Positions 1-11,649 of a stretch of DNA of 64,000 nt are shown here, one piece after another. The notes under the pieces were generated by a model. That model did no database searches. It saw nothing but the letters and a program-made list of their open reading frames with translations, and was not told the DNA's origin. The stretch spans positions 28,546,501-28,610,500 of the forward strand of contig NC_080559.1 in the NCBI RefSeq assembly GCF_030253575.1, given 5' to 3'. How positions within the stretch are numbered: position 1 is the stretch's first letter; each line of letters starts with the position of its first letter. A program made the position numbers and the translations under genes. Source of the DNA: Rhododendron vialii (Eukaryota; Streptophyta; Magnoliopsida; Ericales; Ericaceae).

Positions 1-1550
1 TGAATTTGAGGGACTAAAATGCTTGTAATTTTGTCGGGCTATAATCTCTGATTGGAATTTCTCTTCGCCCTCCGATATTTTTGTTTTCTTGAACAATTGG
101 TAGAATTGCTCGAGTGAGGTTGGTACCGCGATAGGCTTTATTATTTGTTTATTAAAACAACAAAATTACGCAACAGTGAAACTAAAGTATGGGCTTCAAT
201 TTGTAACGAAGTTTAAGTTACGAGTCTTACGCCATTGATTTGGATTTTTGGTAGTTGAAACTAGTGGGAAATCGGATGTGGCACAAATGGCCGCAGCCGA
301 ATTTGGCCACAAAAATGGCTGAGCTCCCCACTGGACCTGGGTTTTTTGGCCTTCATGGCTTTGGCTGCCGTTTTGGCTCCCCATTGGAGATGCTCTAAAA
401 GATTTACACTTTGTCTTGACCTTCAAGCCAAAGTATGACTGTGAAGAACGTTTGCTCAGTTGAGAGGTGAAATCAGGTTCAAAATGAAGTGCAATTTGTT
501 ACCTTCTACTTACCAAAAAAAAACTTGTTACCTTCTACTATAACAGTTAAGTGATGGTTTTTGGAATTTCCGTAAATAAGGGCTGAGTGTGTGTTTTCGT
601 CCTTTTTTTTTTTTCAGCTTTTAAATGACATAATTGAGCGAGAGTACGAAAGCTGATTTTTGTTGATCAATTTTTGTCTTCTCCCTATGTTGCAAATGAA
701 ATTTTGATAGGAGAGGGGATTTTCAAGGCAACCACCATAGTCTGAGGGAGGATAGTAATTAATACTGCCACCGTATAACTGGAGAATAGTTTTTTTGAAT
801 TGAAAGCAGCCAATTTTCATCATTCTGAAATGGTGAAAAAATGTCGGCGACAGTGCTATCCTGTTTGTTGCTTTGAAGCTAATTGTATGCTAAGATTACA
901 CTACGCTCTACTTCAAAATGACAAATAAAGTTCAAGTGGAGTAAAGAAACTTCAGTTAAGTTTGCTTCTTCCAAGAAGCGATATCTATCTGATTGGATGA
1001 ATAGACAGTATAGTTTTACTTTGCATATTTTATAAATATGTTGCAGTCTACAATGATATTCAAAACCAACTTACAAGTGAGAACAAGTGATTCTAAGTCT
1101 TTCAGGTCCTCCATCCGTTGTTTCTAGTGTGCCTTGTCTGCTAGTCTTCACAAAACTAGTCTGCAATGTGCATGAACTTGCGACAGGGGCATACAGCTAT
1201 TTGTATAAAGAGTTCTGGATATGTTACTCCTCAATATATGAAGTATGAACAAAACTAATTTACGTTCGAAATTACTTTTTGCTCTTGGATGGCATGGATA
1301 AATTTGGATCCTCAATAAGGCTCAAACTAGTCCTTTGTATACGGAAGATTTAAATCAACTTTTCATGGGAACTAAGTATATTCTTGCTATTCAACTCTCG
1401 TACTTCAGTGATGATCATACATCACTCACTTTTTAACCCATGTTCTTTAGCTACATAAGTTGCTGAAAGTAGATTTGCGACGTTTTAATTAAAACTGAAT
1501 GCTTTTGATACATTAAGGTGTTGCTAATTATCCCTTCCATTTGTCTTCAG
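1..1550. other. Region upstream of P4H-like exons; no gene resolved
   Basis: No exon is convincing here. The signal-peptide exon of the P4H-like gene should lie in this stretch or before the window, because the exon at 1551 begins inside a codon. Positions about 372-398 carry a 'GGAGATGCTC' end followed by TAA, a common end of plant PIF/Harbinger MITEs. I could not find its partner end. Confidence 0.4.
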
Positions 1551-3434
1551 TAGCCGAAAGGAATTGAGAAGCAAGTATGTGAACCAAAAAAGTATCATAC
1601 AATTGGGCCGTCCAATTAAGTACAACCGAATCAACCCATCACAAGTTGTCCAACTCTCTTGGCGACCAAGGTCAGGTACTCTAATGTATCCTCTGTTGCT
1701 TCTTCATGTCCTTTATGTGATGTGTCTTGATAGTAACATGGTATAGGCGTATAGTAATATAATCATGGCAAACCCTGTTGTTGTTTGTGATTTCAATGCA
1801 CATTGTGATTTGTTAGTTTTTTCAACGTTCCCAGTATGGTAGTTGTTACTTGTTATATAACAAAAAAAAAAAAACTATGTGTTTATCGTGAATTCTATGT
1901 CTTTCTTGTTCTAATCATCTGAAAAATGGCCTTATTTTACTTGGGACAGGGTCTTCTTATATAGAGGTTTTCTATCAGAAGAGGAGTGTGACCACCTTAT
2001 CACTTTGGTAAATCCCTGCTTTGTCATTCTATAGCAATTACTTTTTCCCTTGCACTTACTTGCCGTGACTGGATTAACAAGTATCTCTTTGTGTTCAGGC
2101 AGAGGGCAAGAAGGAGAATTCTATGAGGAATGGTGGTGACTCTGGGAAAGCTAACACTAGTGAGCTGACCACCAATTCAGAAACCTCTTTGATTATGATT
2201 GTGAGTTTTACACTTGACCAACATACATATCACAGGTCTTTCATATATTCCTCCATCAGTTCAGGTAGCTTCAGCTTCAGCTGAAAGTAGAAATTATGAT
2301 TTATTTTACTTAGTTACATACCAGGTGAGAGTATGCACTTCTCTGTCTTTTAGGTGATTGCACATGGTTTTTTTTCTCTCCCTCTCCGTAATCAGTAGGT
2401 GAATGTGGTTCTCGTTCGAGGGTAATCTTGTAGAGCTAAAGCAGAATTTCACGTTAAGTAATTAGGGCATGTAACCTGTCTTTTAACCCCTTCAATACTC
2501 TTTGTTCCTATCTTGCCTGCAATGTAGCTTTTCCTTTTCGGCTTGAAATTTGAATGGTATTACCTGTATGCCAATGGTGCAGTGTTAATAGAGATGCTCT
2601 GATGACAAGAAAGTTTTGATCCTCATAGTAATCTTTGTGCTTTCTAGGATGATGTTGTGGCGAGAATTGAGGAAAGGATTTCATCTTGGACATTTCTACC
2701 AAAAGGTTTTTCCAAGATCCTGCTCCTTGGTTTCCTGAAACTGCTCTCTTATTCAAGATGCATCTTTGTATTCTGTCACTATGTAACTTCCTCTGTTTTT
2801 TTCAGAGAACAGCAAGCCTTCTCAGGTTCTGCATTTTGGGCTTGAAGATGCCAAAGAGAAGTATGATTATTTTGGTAATAAATCAAATGCAGCACTCAAC
2901 GAGCCTTTGATGGCTACCGTCATTTTATATCTTTCAAATGTCTCACAGGGGGGTCAAATCCTCTTCCCAGAGTCAGAGGTGGGAGCAAACATCAAAAATC
3001 CCCTGTAGCTTTTCTTTTTGTTTTTGTCCGACTTTAATGGAATCCTTATATTTTGTGATCAGCAGTTAGAAAACTCTCACGTGGAGAGCAGGATATGGTC
3101 CAACTGTAGAAAAAGCAGTTCCGTGCTAAGACCCACTAAAGGGAATGCAATACTATTCTTCAATACCCATCTGAATGCATCTCCTGACAGGAGTAGCCCC
3201 CATGCAAGATGCCCTGTCATTGAGGGGGAGATGTGGTGTGCCACCAAATTCTTCCATGTGAGAGCCGTTAATAGAGAAAAGGTCCCACTACGATTGGAAG
3301 ATGGTGATTGCACTGATGAGGATGAAAACTGCACCAGGTGGGCTGCTGCAGGGGAGTGTCAAAGAAATCCCATCTTCATGATTGGTTCTCCTGACTACTA
3401 CGGAACATGTAGGAAGAGTTGTAACGCTTGCTAA
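1551..3434 (+). CDS. Prolyl 4-hydroxylase-like protein with C-terminal ShK domain (5' partial, probable pseudoenzyme)
   Basis: Six exons join in frame: 1551-1670, 1950-2007, 2099-2200, 2648-2705, 2806-2978 and about 3066-3434 (the last acceptor could be 3 bp earlier). The protein has the plant ER/Golgi prolyl 4-hydroxylase layout: an N-terminal stretch ending SWRPR, then VFLYRGFLSEEECDHL, WTFLPKE, ILYLSNV, the distal iron and 2-oxoglutarate region (CPVIEGEMWCATKFFHV), and a six-cysteine ShK domain from CTDEDENC to CRKSCNAC. The family hydroxylates proline in hydroxyproline-rich glycoproteins. Here the segment that normally carries the H-x-D iron ligands reads KEKYDYFGNKSN, so those ligands are absent, while the distal His (SPHARCPV) and the Lys are kept. 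I recall a ShK-bearing Arabidopsis paralogue (At4g25600) with the same loss, which would make this an inherited pseudoenzyme subfamily; that is memory, not a search. The signal-peptide exon was not found. Confidence 0.85.
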
Positions 3435-5260
3435 TGGTAACCTTCCACAACTTTTCCATTTTCTGCATTCTTTGTTCCCCTTTTCTTATTTCATTTCTCC
3501 CTTGTATTGGATAAGAGGAATACATTACATTTGTGAGAGATGATTTCGCACCATCATACGATATTTTGTCATACGCCAACAGGCTTCGATGGTAATGCAT
3601 GGTGGAGTGATAAATTTTTGATTTGTGGAGCTCGGGTTGGGTGGGTATCGTTTAGTGATAAATAACATCTTCTGTGAATAGAATGAGACCTTCTGTTTTC
3701 TACGATAAATGTTTTTACTTTTGCTGGGCTCATGTGAACAGTTTCTGGTTTCATTGAAGTTGGCTTCCTTACTTTGGGGGAAAAATTACTCTACAACCAC
3801 TACTTAAGGGTGGCTGATAGCGAGAGCATGACTTAAGGAGATCCAAAGTAAGCTGCTCTTCCATTTTCAACATTATGGAAGAAACTGCATCATGCATGTT
3901 TCATGAGAGTGATTGGGAAGGAGATGTTAAAAGTTCATAGACGGATCCCACTAAATTGGCACACTAAATTGGCATGGTGCTGGACCTAATGAATGTCACG
4001 AGAACAAAGCTGCTACATATTATACTGTATAAAAGCTAGAAAAATCTTGAGCTGAATTCATGCATCTGTCTAGTCTACATGGACGACTTGAGGTAGGATT
4101 TAACTCAGCTACAGTGCATGTGGCTTCTATGTTCTTCGTCTCGGTTCTCAATCGGATGCCTTCATAAGCTTTTGAATACACTGGAGGTAATTACGAATGC
4201 CTGTTCCTTGTTAGGAAGAAAAAAAACAATTAGCAGATGGTTTTTTTAAGCCCTGGAGTGGTTTTCAACTCACCGAGTTCATGTTCATTTTCATGTCCAC
4301 ATCCTGTCAGCTGTAACGCAACTGGAGAACACCACAAACTTTCATGGTTTAGATCATATAGGAGTATCTCATTTTACTTTGGAGGATTGAATGTACCACA
4401 CAATCAAATGCATTGATTGCGTGGTTCATATAGACACAATAATGTGGACCTCTGGTACTTAAGTAGGAGCAATGAACAAAATTGTAATGGTCTCACTTGG
4501 CATTTTGGGTGAGTTCCAGTAGTTTTTATTTTCGTCATTACAGTTGCACGCACATGTCCATGCAATTCTCGAGTGCACTCTCATTTGTTGTTGCGCTAAC
4601 CACAATCTGTTCGTGTTATTGGGATTGTTCCGTAATAGATTGTGGGCCCTTTGGGAGGACATGAAGGTATTAAAAGGGAGTTGGTGATGACCCTGGATTA
4701 TGCCCGTACGTGATACCGATACGGTAGAAAGGTTACGTCGCATTACATTGAGAATCTTCCGGTATGTGAAACTGATACGTTAGGAAGGTTACGTAGCATT
4801 ACATTGAGAATCTTCGTACATGAGGAGGAGCGATGACTCAAATGAGTTGTCCCCGCATCGTAGCCTCTTGGGTGTTTCCTGGTAGTTGTTCAAATTGCAC
4901 ACCAGCACATTGAATGATGAACTTGGTGTTTTGCAAAGTAAATGGTCTGCCGCTTTGACCTGACTGGTAAGTTGGCCTGAAGATCCTAGCTGCCTCTGGA
5001 CGTGCTGTCCCTCTGAATTCTTTACTTTTGATTCTTCTGACTATAGGCTAATCAATAAGAAACCTTTGTGGCCAGTATTTTTTTTTTGGTTTTTTGATGA
5101 TCGGATTCAGTTTGCACGCACCTTGAGACCGGGCAAACTCTCCAATATCCCCAGGTTTGTGGCCAAGCATGCTCCAAGGTAGTGAAGCAAATTTGAAAAA
5201 CTGCATTCATTGGTTTGTTTTAGCAACCTTCGTAGGGTCCAACTTGATTGATAGAGTTCC
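3435..5260. other. Intergenic, P4H 3' flank
   Basis: The P4H-like stop is followed by 3' UTR-like T-rich DNA. Near 4697-4760 and 4755-4815 there is a diverged short direct repeat containing 'GGTTACGT(C/A)GCATTACATTG'. No gene is supported. Confidence 0.4.
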
Positions 5261-5262
5261 TA

Positions 5263-5938
5263 CCCCCCTTCGTTTCACAATGTTGTGCTTGTTTCTTTTT
5301 TGGAATGTCTCAAAAAATTGTCTACATATTTTAATTTATAATATTTTTTATATATTTAATACGGATCTTATTTGATAAATCTCAATTAATTTTGAGAATT
5401 GATAATACCAAAACCCTTTTTGTTCCTGTCAAAACCTTTTTTGTTCCTGCCAAAACTCATTTATTGCATGACTTAATTGCCCTCCACTACATCACTTACT
5501 TTACGAAAATACCCTTTAAAATCCCACAAGTGCAATGCGTTTTCCAGTTCCACGTTTCAAGCAAAAATGCAAGGATTCATGAGCAAATTCTAGAGCTAAT
5601 TTTAGAAGAGAAGCAAACAAAAATTAAACATCAAGCAAAAATGCAATTCACGAGCAAAACCAGAGGTAATTTGAGAAGAGACGTAAACAAAAATAATCCT
5701 CTGGATTTGAAGGGGCATTTTTCGTAAAGTGATGTAGTAAAGGACAATTAAGTCAAGCAATGAATGAGTTTTGACAGAAACAAAAATGGTTTTGGCAGGA
5801 ACAAAAATGGTTTTGGCATTATCAGCTCTCTTAATTTTTTTAAACAAAAATTTCAAAATCATTATAAATTGAGAGATATAGACAATTTTTTGTGAGGTCT
5901 CAAAAAAAAAAAAAAGCCACAACAATTAGAGATGGAGG
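5263..5938. mobile_element. Stowaway/mariner-type inverted-repeat MITE (about 676 bp)
   Basis: The two halves are inverted copies. The left side reads TGTCTCAAAAAATTGTC and phrases such as TTTTTGTTCCTGCCAAAAC, and the right side repeats them in reverse complement. The ends resemble plant mariner/Stowaway ends (CTACCTCCATCTCTAATTG on the right, read inward) and a TA lies at each border (5261-5262 and 5939-5940), as expected for that superfamily. The centre holds a diverged tandem repeat of about 65 bp (around 5560-5690) with the phrase AAGCAAAAATGCAA. Open frames inside are by-products of the repeat. Confidence 0.7.
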
Positions 5939-6530
5939 TAGTAATTTCTCAACCATAGGTATGCTATTCGGATAAAAAAAAAACGGAAAAAAAAAACCCA
6001 TAGGTGCATATTGGGAAAACAAGTAGTAAATCCATGCAGCATTTACAAGGCATTCATATTACCGAAAGGTCCATCTCGGACGAGTTTTAACATTCAGATG
6101 CAGAAGAAATAAACAAATGAGCACCAGATCCGACACATAAATCAGCTAGCAATTGTGGATTTAAAAATAACAACACTGCCCCCTAGAAACTAAAACATGA
6201 GAGATCCTCTAGTCTAATCCTGCTCTAGTGAACTCTCATTTTTACGATTGTCACTCGCGATTCACGTGTTTCAAGATTCTCACGACACTCTCAGGGGAAA
6301 AAAAAAAACAAAAAAACTCACATCATCATGGATGTGGGTGTACCTGGGAACCTAGGCCCAAACTACCACATACTAAAAACAAGCACTCAAGAGTAAAACT
6401 CACAAATCCCACCTTAGAAAATCCAAACTTTCTTAGCTTATTCAATCTCTCATCAAAATTAAATGCTCCAAAACACACAGAAAAGATCAAAGAATGCATA
6501 ATTTTGAAGAGAGATTGAACCCAACTTTCT

Positions 6531-7289
6531 TCATCCTCCAGTCCCTGCAAAATCTTTCACAGTGAACCCAACTTTCTCAAACTTCCCTCTCTCACTGTTC
6601 TCTCTAAACTTCATATAATCAGTGCAGACAAATGGCTTGTAGACCCTCAAGTTCCTTTCCCCAACCACCTCTTCCGGTGCAAGAATGAGCTTCTCATCTT
6701 CGAAGCACCAAAAGAAAGCTAGGGAAAATCTATTCACTGGTTGCTTCAGAACAACTCGGTGCTCGGACGATCTCAACTTTCCATTGCTCCAGGCTTGCAT
6801 TAAATCTCCAATATTCACCACCAGAGTATCATCACATGGATTTATATCGAGCCAATTCCCTTCCTTTGATCTTACTTGGAGCCCACCAATCTGGTCCTGG
6901 TAAACGATGGTTACGCAGCTCATATCAGTGTGCATGCCAAGACCTTCAAGTTCTTTGTGATTCATGCACTCAAGCGGCAAGTAGTTGTTTATTCTTAAAT
7001 AGCCATGGCAGTTGGTGAATTCGCATTCAAATTTCCTCTCAAAATCTTCCCCTAAACACATGAGCACTATCTGGATTATGCTTTTCGATAGGTTCGTCAT
7101 TCGGTTTCCATACTCTCTCAGAATCTCACTAGCAAAAAGCAAGTTGATAGACAAACAAAACCAGTTCAGTAGAGGGGACAGAAATACAAAAGGCTGTTGC
7201 CAAAGCATGTAAAACATAACCATTTACTATAAACAGACTATTTTCTCAGAAGTAATCAGACTTCAAAAATGGAAAATAAAAGTTCTAGA

Positions 7290-7352
<63 letters not shown>

Positions 7353-7814
7353 ATATGTGCATTCTTTTTGGTGATTATTCCCTGAGTTACAAGCATTTAC
7401 ATTTTGAAGGATTCCTATTGCTTTAAATGCCTCAAAAAAGATATAGAAAGTGTTTCCTTACCTGAATTCTGAACTTGACTGGTTGAGGACTTCTGAAGAA
7501 CTCTGTGCTGAGGCAGAAAAGTCAGGTCCAGACACCAGAAGGCTCTCAAAGAAAGGTGAGGCAATGAAGTGAGGAGTGTAGGTTTTCAAGGTTGATGAGG
7601 GCCCTAGTTTGAGTTTCAGCTCGGAAGGAAGGCTGAAAATATGGTTTGAAACAGTATAGAGTTTGCTGTAAAGATCTTTGGAAACTCCATGGTTGATGAT
7701 GCGAAAGAAACCCCATTCTTTGCAGCCTAGAGAAAGGGAAGAAAGAGAGGTTGCACTTATGGGCTGGGAGATGTCGAACAATGGGAGCTCCAGAGAGGTC
7801 TGAGTTCCAGGCAT
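6531..7814 (-). CDS. 2-oxoglutarate/Fe(II)-dependent dioxygenase, gibberellin 20-oxidase-like
   Basis: Two exons on the minus strand, 7814-7462 and 7128-6531, give 316 residues with clean GT-AG borders and a split Ser codon. The N-terminal half is a DIOX_N domain (LPLFDISQP, KEWGFFRIINHGVS). The C-terminal half is the 2OG-FeII_Oxy jelly roll with His184 and Asp186 (GMHTDMS), His241 (SSEHRVV) and the 2-oxoglutarate-binding Arg251-x-Ser253 (NRFSLAFF). All catalytic residues are present, so it is probably active. It most resembles the uncharacterised gibberellin 20-oxidase-like group (as At5g51310). Cytosolic; the substrate cannot be read from sequence, and true GA oxidases are longer and differ in their substrate motifs. 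The 333 bp intron carries a 56 bp GA/CT microsatellite. Confidence 0.9.
7294..7349. repeat. (GA)28 microsatellite in dioxygenase intron
   Basis: Uninterrupted GA dinucleotide run of about 56 bp within the only intron of the dioxygenase gene. On the sense strand of that gene it is a CT run. Likely length-polymorphic. Confidence 0.98.
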
Positions 7815-9218
7815 TATTGTTCAGAAATATATCGAGGACAGTTTAATCAGCTGGTTTGGGGTGATGAATATGTGTAGAATATATAGTTCTATCAAAGGAA
7901 TCTACACATAAAGATGCATATAGTTGTGTATATACATCAGGAGACAAACATTTCTGCATTATACAGATGGCCATTTAAACAATACAAGCTCCAGATCAGG
8001 GGAAAAAAAAAACCAATACAAGGTCTGGTCTCAGCAGTAAAATCATAGTTAAGTCAGGGCAAGTTGTTATAGTCATGAACTACAACCATGTTACGAAGAC
8101 AGTGATGCAAAACTTCGCCAAATAAGGTTAGTTATAACTGGAAAGAGCTCTCTTATTTTTTGTTGGTTTCTTATTTGAAGGAAAAGGAAGCTTTTGATTA
8201 TACTCCATTAATCTGCAAGCAAAACGCAGGAATGATGGAGTTGTGCTGGTCATCTGTACTTTGCCTATTCTATTGTGCATTGAATAGGCTCTTGAGCTTA
8301 GATTCTTCTAGGACCCTTCCTTATAGGAGTATAACTTAATCAAACAATAACAATAATATCTTGAGTGTTAAATGGGTGCAGTGTAGGCTCTACAGCATGT
8401 TGGATTAAATAAGCTGAAGCTATTATCTTTTCTTTTCTTTTCACATGCTTTACTGGAAGCACATGTTATTCCGTAAACAGGTTGACTCAGTATATAACTA
8501 ATGTTTATAGCACAGTAAACTAGATGCAACTAAAGTACAACAAAAGTAAACAAAAGACCCTTATGCCATGTGAGGTTAACAAGGTTGGGATTTTGACCTC
8601 AAGGAGTAGAGTTGGCACGACAGAAGCCATTAAACAAGGGGGAAAGGACAACAACTTTGTACTTTTGAAATCTGAATAGAAGAAAATTCCCTTGTAGGCT
8701 AGACTACAGAGAAGAAGAATCAACAAACAGAACATCCAACAGATCTCGAAGAGGAGATGGAATCCAAGGAGGAGATTCTTGTGAAGAGCAAGCCAATGGA
8801 ACCCTGTGTACATCTCTATTAGCAGGCCTAAAACAACAAAAAGGGATTCGACTTCGTAGTTTCTCGCTTATGAAGTCGGACACGGTAAGTTATGACTTGT
8901 AATTGACAACAAAAACAATAATTCCACCCAACCAAAAACTCAAATTTATCAGGATTCAGGAAAGGCATTGGATCTGGATTTGTGTAGGGGTATCAAATTA
9001 GGCCAATTCAAAAACCTAAAGATGGAGGATGTGGACGAAGTACCACCACGGCTGGTTGAAGTTAAATCATAAATCGCAAACACAGCCACTAAAATAAGTG
9101 GCCATTTTTTGAGTCCCAAAAGAGAGGATCTATAAGCAAATACATATGACAACAAAATGCAAAGGGAAAAAAAAAATCATATTTCACAGCAAAAACTGAA
9201 TTCAAACTCTCTTCCCCA
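7815..9218. other. Intergenic between dioxygenase and small Cys protein genes
   Basis: This is the 5' flank of the minus-strand dioxygenase gene and the 3' flank of the minus-strand cysteine-rich gene. Open frames around 8520-8813 and 8949-9155 are hydrophobic, have no recognisable domain and no supporting splice context. I see no gene. Confidence 0.4.
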
Positions 9219-9405
9219 TTTTATTTTTTATTTTTGGTTTGGTTTGACGTTCAAGCTCAACTAATCTCTTCCTCTGTTCGGTCAAAGGCAGGCCAGCCAG
9301 GACTAGGAACTCACCATATTACTTTCTTGCAGTCCGGCCCCAAGAGTCGAACCTGGACAATCTTGGGAGCAAAGCCCACCGACCACCAGGGCTAACCCTC
9401 AGGGT
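9219..9405 (-). repeat. tRNA-derived SINE, minus strand
   Basis: Read on the minus strand it begins with an A-box-like stretch (TAGCCCTGGTGGTCGG), followed about 35 bp later by a good B box (GGTTCGACTC), then a body and an A-rich tail (CCAAAAATAAAAAATAAAA). It is bounded by TCTTCCCCA at 9210-9218 and TCTTCACCA at 9406-9414, a 9 bp target-site duplication with one mismatch. Confidence 0.7.
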
Positions 9406-9644
9406 TCTTCACCAAATCGTTTACAACACCAATACTTTCGCGACATGATAATAAGATGAACCAAATCCATTCCACAAAATCCCCAAACAAGTAAACCATA
9501 GTGGGCATCAAAATTAACTTTTTTATTGAGTCAATCGATTCAACGATTTCACACAAACTAACAATTCACGACTATAGAACATTACAATGAAACCAGAAAT
9601 TATGCCAAAAAAAAAGTTGCAATTCAAACTTAATGACCTGAATC

Positions 9645-9854
9645 CTAAAGATCGGAGACCACACCAGTCTTGATCACGGTTTGGGAAGACGAACTTGGGG
9701 GCTTCTTGAGAGAGCAGGAGGATTTGAAGGCTTCAATGTGCGATTGGCATTTAAAATAGTCCCCTTTGGTTTCCTCTAAGCATTTCTTCAGTGCCTCTAC
9801 ATCACATGGTGACATTATCTTCTTCCCGCCGTTGTTCTCTCTCTTCTCATCCAT
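9645..9854 (-). CDS. Small paired-cysteine (CHCH-like) protein, 69 aa
   Basis: A single-exon minus-strand frame encodes 69 residues. The core SPCDVEALKKCLEE...FKCQSHIEAFKSSC has two cysteine pairs separated by helices, like coiled-coil-helix-coiled-coil-helix proteins imported into the mitochondrial intermembrane space by Mia40. The spacings are CX7C and CX10C rather than the usual CX9C. The C-terminus is short and Ser/Pro rich. The start at 9854 is the first Met and is followed by a charged segment with no signal peptide, which suits that import route. I cannot assign a named family; mitochondrial location is an inference. Confidence 0.65.
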   Translation of the reverse strand: MDEKRENNGGKKIMSPCDVEALKKCLEETKGDYFKCQSHIEAFKSSCSLKKPPSSSSQTVIKTGVVSDL

Positions 9855-10032
9855 TTTACACCCAAAGTATTTTTTTCGACACAGAAAAGCTAGTGAATAA
9901 GGGGAATCGAATCGATTGTCGATCAGAATCGTATACAGAGACTAATGATTTGATGAACTCGATTTTTTTCCTGCAGTGGATGATCTTGCGACTGATTTTA
10001 CGACTGAACCCCTCCGCTTTATTTGGGATTAA
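9855..10032. promoter_or_regulatory. Short 5' flank of the CHCH-like gene
   Basis: About 180 bp separate the start codon of the minus-strand CHCH-like gene from the MITE cluster that begins near 10033. Any core promoter must be very short or lie inside the transposon DNA. No clear TATA box was identified. Confidence 0.3.
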
Positions 10033-10664
10033 GGCTATGTTCCGGAAACTTTCTTAAAAAATAAATACTTATTTTGTTATTTTTTTTAAAAAAATAAGAA
10101 AAGTGATTTCACAAAATTCAAATAAAAAGTTCCTTTCACATTTTTAAACTTAAAAATGATATAAATAAATAAATAAAATTCAATTTTTTTGCACCGTATT
10201 AAGATCTATCAAACAAGATCCATAGTGATAGGAAAATTATTTGCGTAAACACATGATTTTTGAGTTTGAAGTTGCCTTATACAAAAAATAAGACTGTTGC
10301 TATGATAATGGGCGCCGAGGGAGGGAAATCGTACCGGTAGCCATGCCGGGCCGTCTCCAGCCACCGGACGGCCGATCCGAGCCGTCCAAAAATTCTAAAA
10401 AAAAATTATCATATGGAGTATATATATATACGGAAAAGGGGTGCCCGGATCAAGCACCCTACACACCTCGGATGCCGTTGATTCCCGCGCCAGCCCCCTC
10501 GGGTTTTTTTTTTTAGAATTTTTAAACGGCTCGGATCGGCCGTCCGGTGGCAGGAGACAGCCCTGCACGGCCGCCGGTACGATTTCCCTCCCGGCACCCA
10601 TTGGTATCTATATAAATTCTTCCAAAATAATTACCACCATTCTTATTTTCCGGAACAACCCTTC
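10033..10664. mobile_element. MITE with TTCCGGAAA ends, split by a second MITE
   Basis: The left end GGCTATGTTCCGGAAACTTTC is mirrored near 10640-10664 by ATTTTCCGGAACAACCC. The halves are AT-rich and also share the phrase CTATCAAACAAGATCCATA with the element at 55095-55313, so they look like one family. The element is interrupted by the GC-rich palindromic element at 10304-10608. Confidence 0.55.
10304..10608. mobile_element. GC-rich palindromic MITE, copy 1
   Basis: Left and right arms are inverted copies: GAGGGAAATCGTACCGG and CCACCGGACGGCCGATCC on the left recur in reverse complement on the right. The inner arm contains ATTCCCGCG and CCTACACACCTCGGATG. The same core occurs at 43773-44092 and 56321-56635. 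The loop is AT-rich (ATATATATAT). Non-coding; probably a Mutator-like non-autonomous element, judged from the 11 bp duplication at copy 3. Confidence 0.8.
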
Positions 10665-10740
10665 TTATTCAACAAAAAATAAGTTCTTGATTTGTTTCTA
10701 GAACACAACCTAAGTAGGTGGAAAATAGGTTCTTTTTTAG

Positions 10741-10946
10741 GCTCTGTTTGGAACCTGTGGATAAAAAAAAAAGGAAGGAAAAGAAAATAGAATGGGAGGA
10801 AGAAGGAAGGAAAAATTTATTATTTTCAAAACTTAAACTCTCTTTCTTTCCCAACCAAACAATAAGAGGGAAAGCTTTTTAGTTTTCCTTTCTTTTCATT
10901 TCCTTTAGTTTTTCTTTCTTTTCCTTTCCTTAAGTTCCAAACAGAG
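10741..10946. mobile_element. hAT-like MITE
   Basis: Inverted ends GCTCTGTTTGGAAC and GTTCCAAACAGAG flank an AT-rich body whose arms (AAGGAAGGAAAAG and CTTTTCCTTTCCTT) are also roughly inverted. The 'TGTTTGG' ends are typical of small plant hAT elements. I could not find a matching 8 bp duplication. Confidence 0.6.
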
Positions 10947-11503
10947 ATGATAGTAGCAAATTGTGAAAGAAATAGAATAATTTATTTTTGCTCCTATTTC
11001 GTTAAGATTCTTACTCCATATTTGCGGATAAAAAATATATATATTTACTCCGTATTTTTTATGTACTTATTTTTTGTTTTATGAGACAGATCATTCTTTC
11101 ATAATTCATCACTTTTTAATTCAAAAAATAAATGCTCTATTTTAGTTAGTAGAACAGAGAGAAGAAAAAGGAGAGAAAATACATGCAATATGAGTAGTAA
11201 ATAAAATAAAAATTGAAAATATAAGAAAATAAAGCTTTTCGTTTCTATCTTTTGGATTTCCTTTTATTTACATTTCTCTTTCTCAATTTTGTTGGAAGTA
11301 CGGGGACACAATCCTTTGAGGGGACTTTGCACGCATAGAGTGGAAATAAAAAAAATAAACATCAATTTATAATCTTCTCCTAGTTGGATTAATGGATCAT
11401 CCGGTTTTGAGTAATGGATTGCGCGATGTAACTAGACCCATCAGAAGCTGTAAAATCAGAATTATGAAAAATCTTTGGTAGAAAAATGTGGATTTCTTTT
11501 TAT

Positions 11504-11649
11504 GGAAAATTCTAAAATCAGCCCATTGGGCTGACAATAGTGAGTGTGTGAATGTGTATTAAAGGTATAAAAAGTACACAAAAATACGTGTTTTTCTTGT
11601 CTTTTAGTGTGCTTATTGTCAGCCCACTGGGCTGACAATAGCAAGACCG
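11504..11649. mobile_element. Short element with perfect 9 bp target duplication, copy 1
   Basis: This 146 bp element runs from GGAAAATTCTAAAATC to AGCAAGACCG. It is flanked by TCTTTTTAT on both sides (11495-11503 and 11650-11658). Inside, CAGCCCATTGGGCTGACAAT and TTGTCAGCCCACTGGGCTG form local hairpins, but the outermost bases are not an inverted repeat. A second copy lies at 30704-30857. Confidence 0.8.

Noticed and set aside
196-426. 76-residue minus-strand ORF
   Set aside because: It overlaps a MITE-like end (GGAGATGCTC then TAA) and its protein has no domain; it is a by-product of repeat DNA.
5392-5925. Overlapping ORFs of 107-111 residues on opposite strands
   Set aside because: They are mirror images caused by the inverted arms of the mariner-type element and encode low-complexity FVPAKT-like repeats.
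10395-10601. ORFs on both strands in GC-rich DNA
   Set aside because: They fall within palindromic element copy 1, and the same peptides appear in copies 2 and 3.
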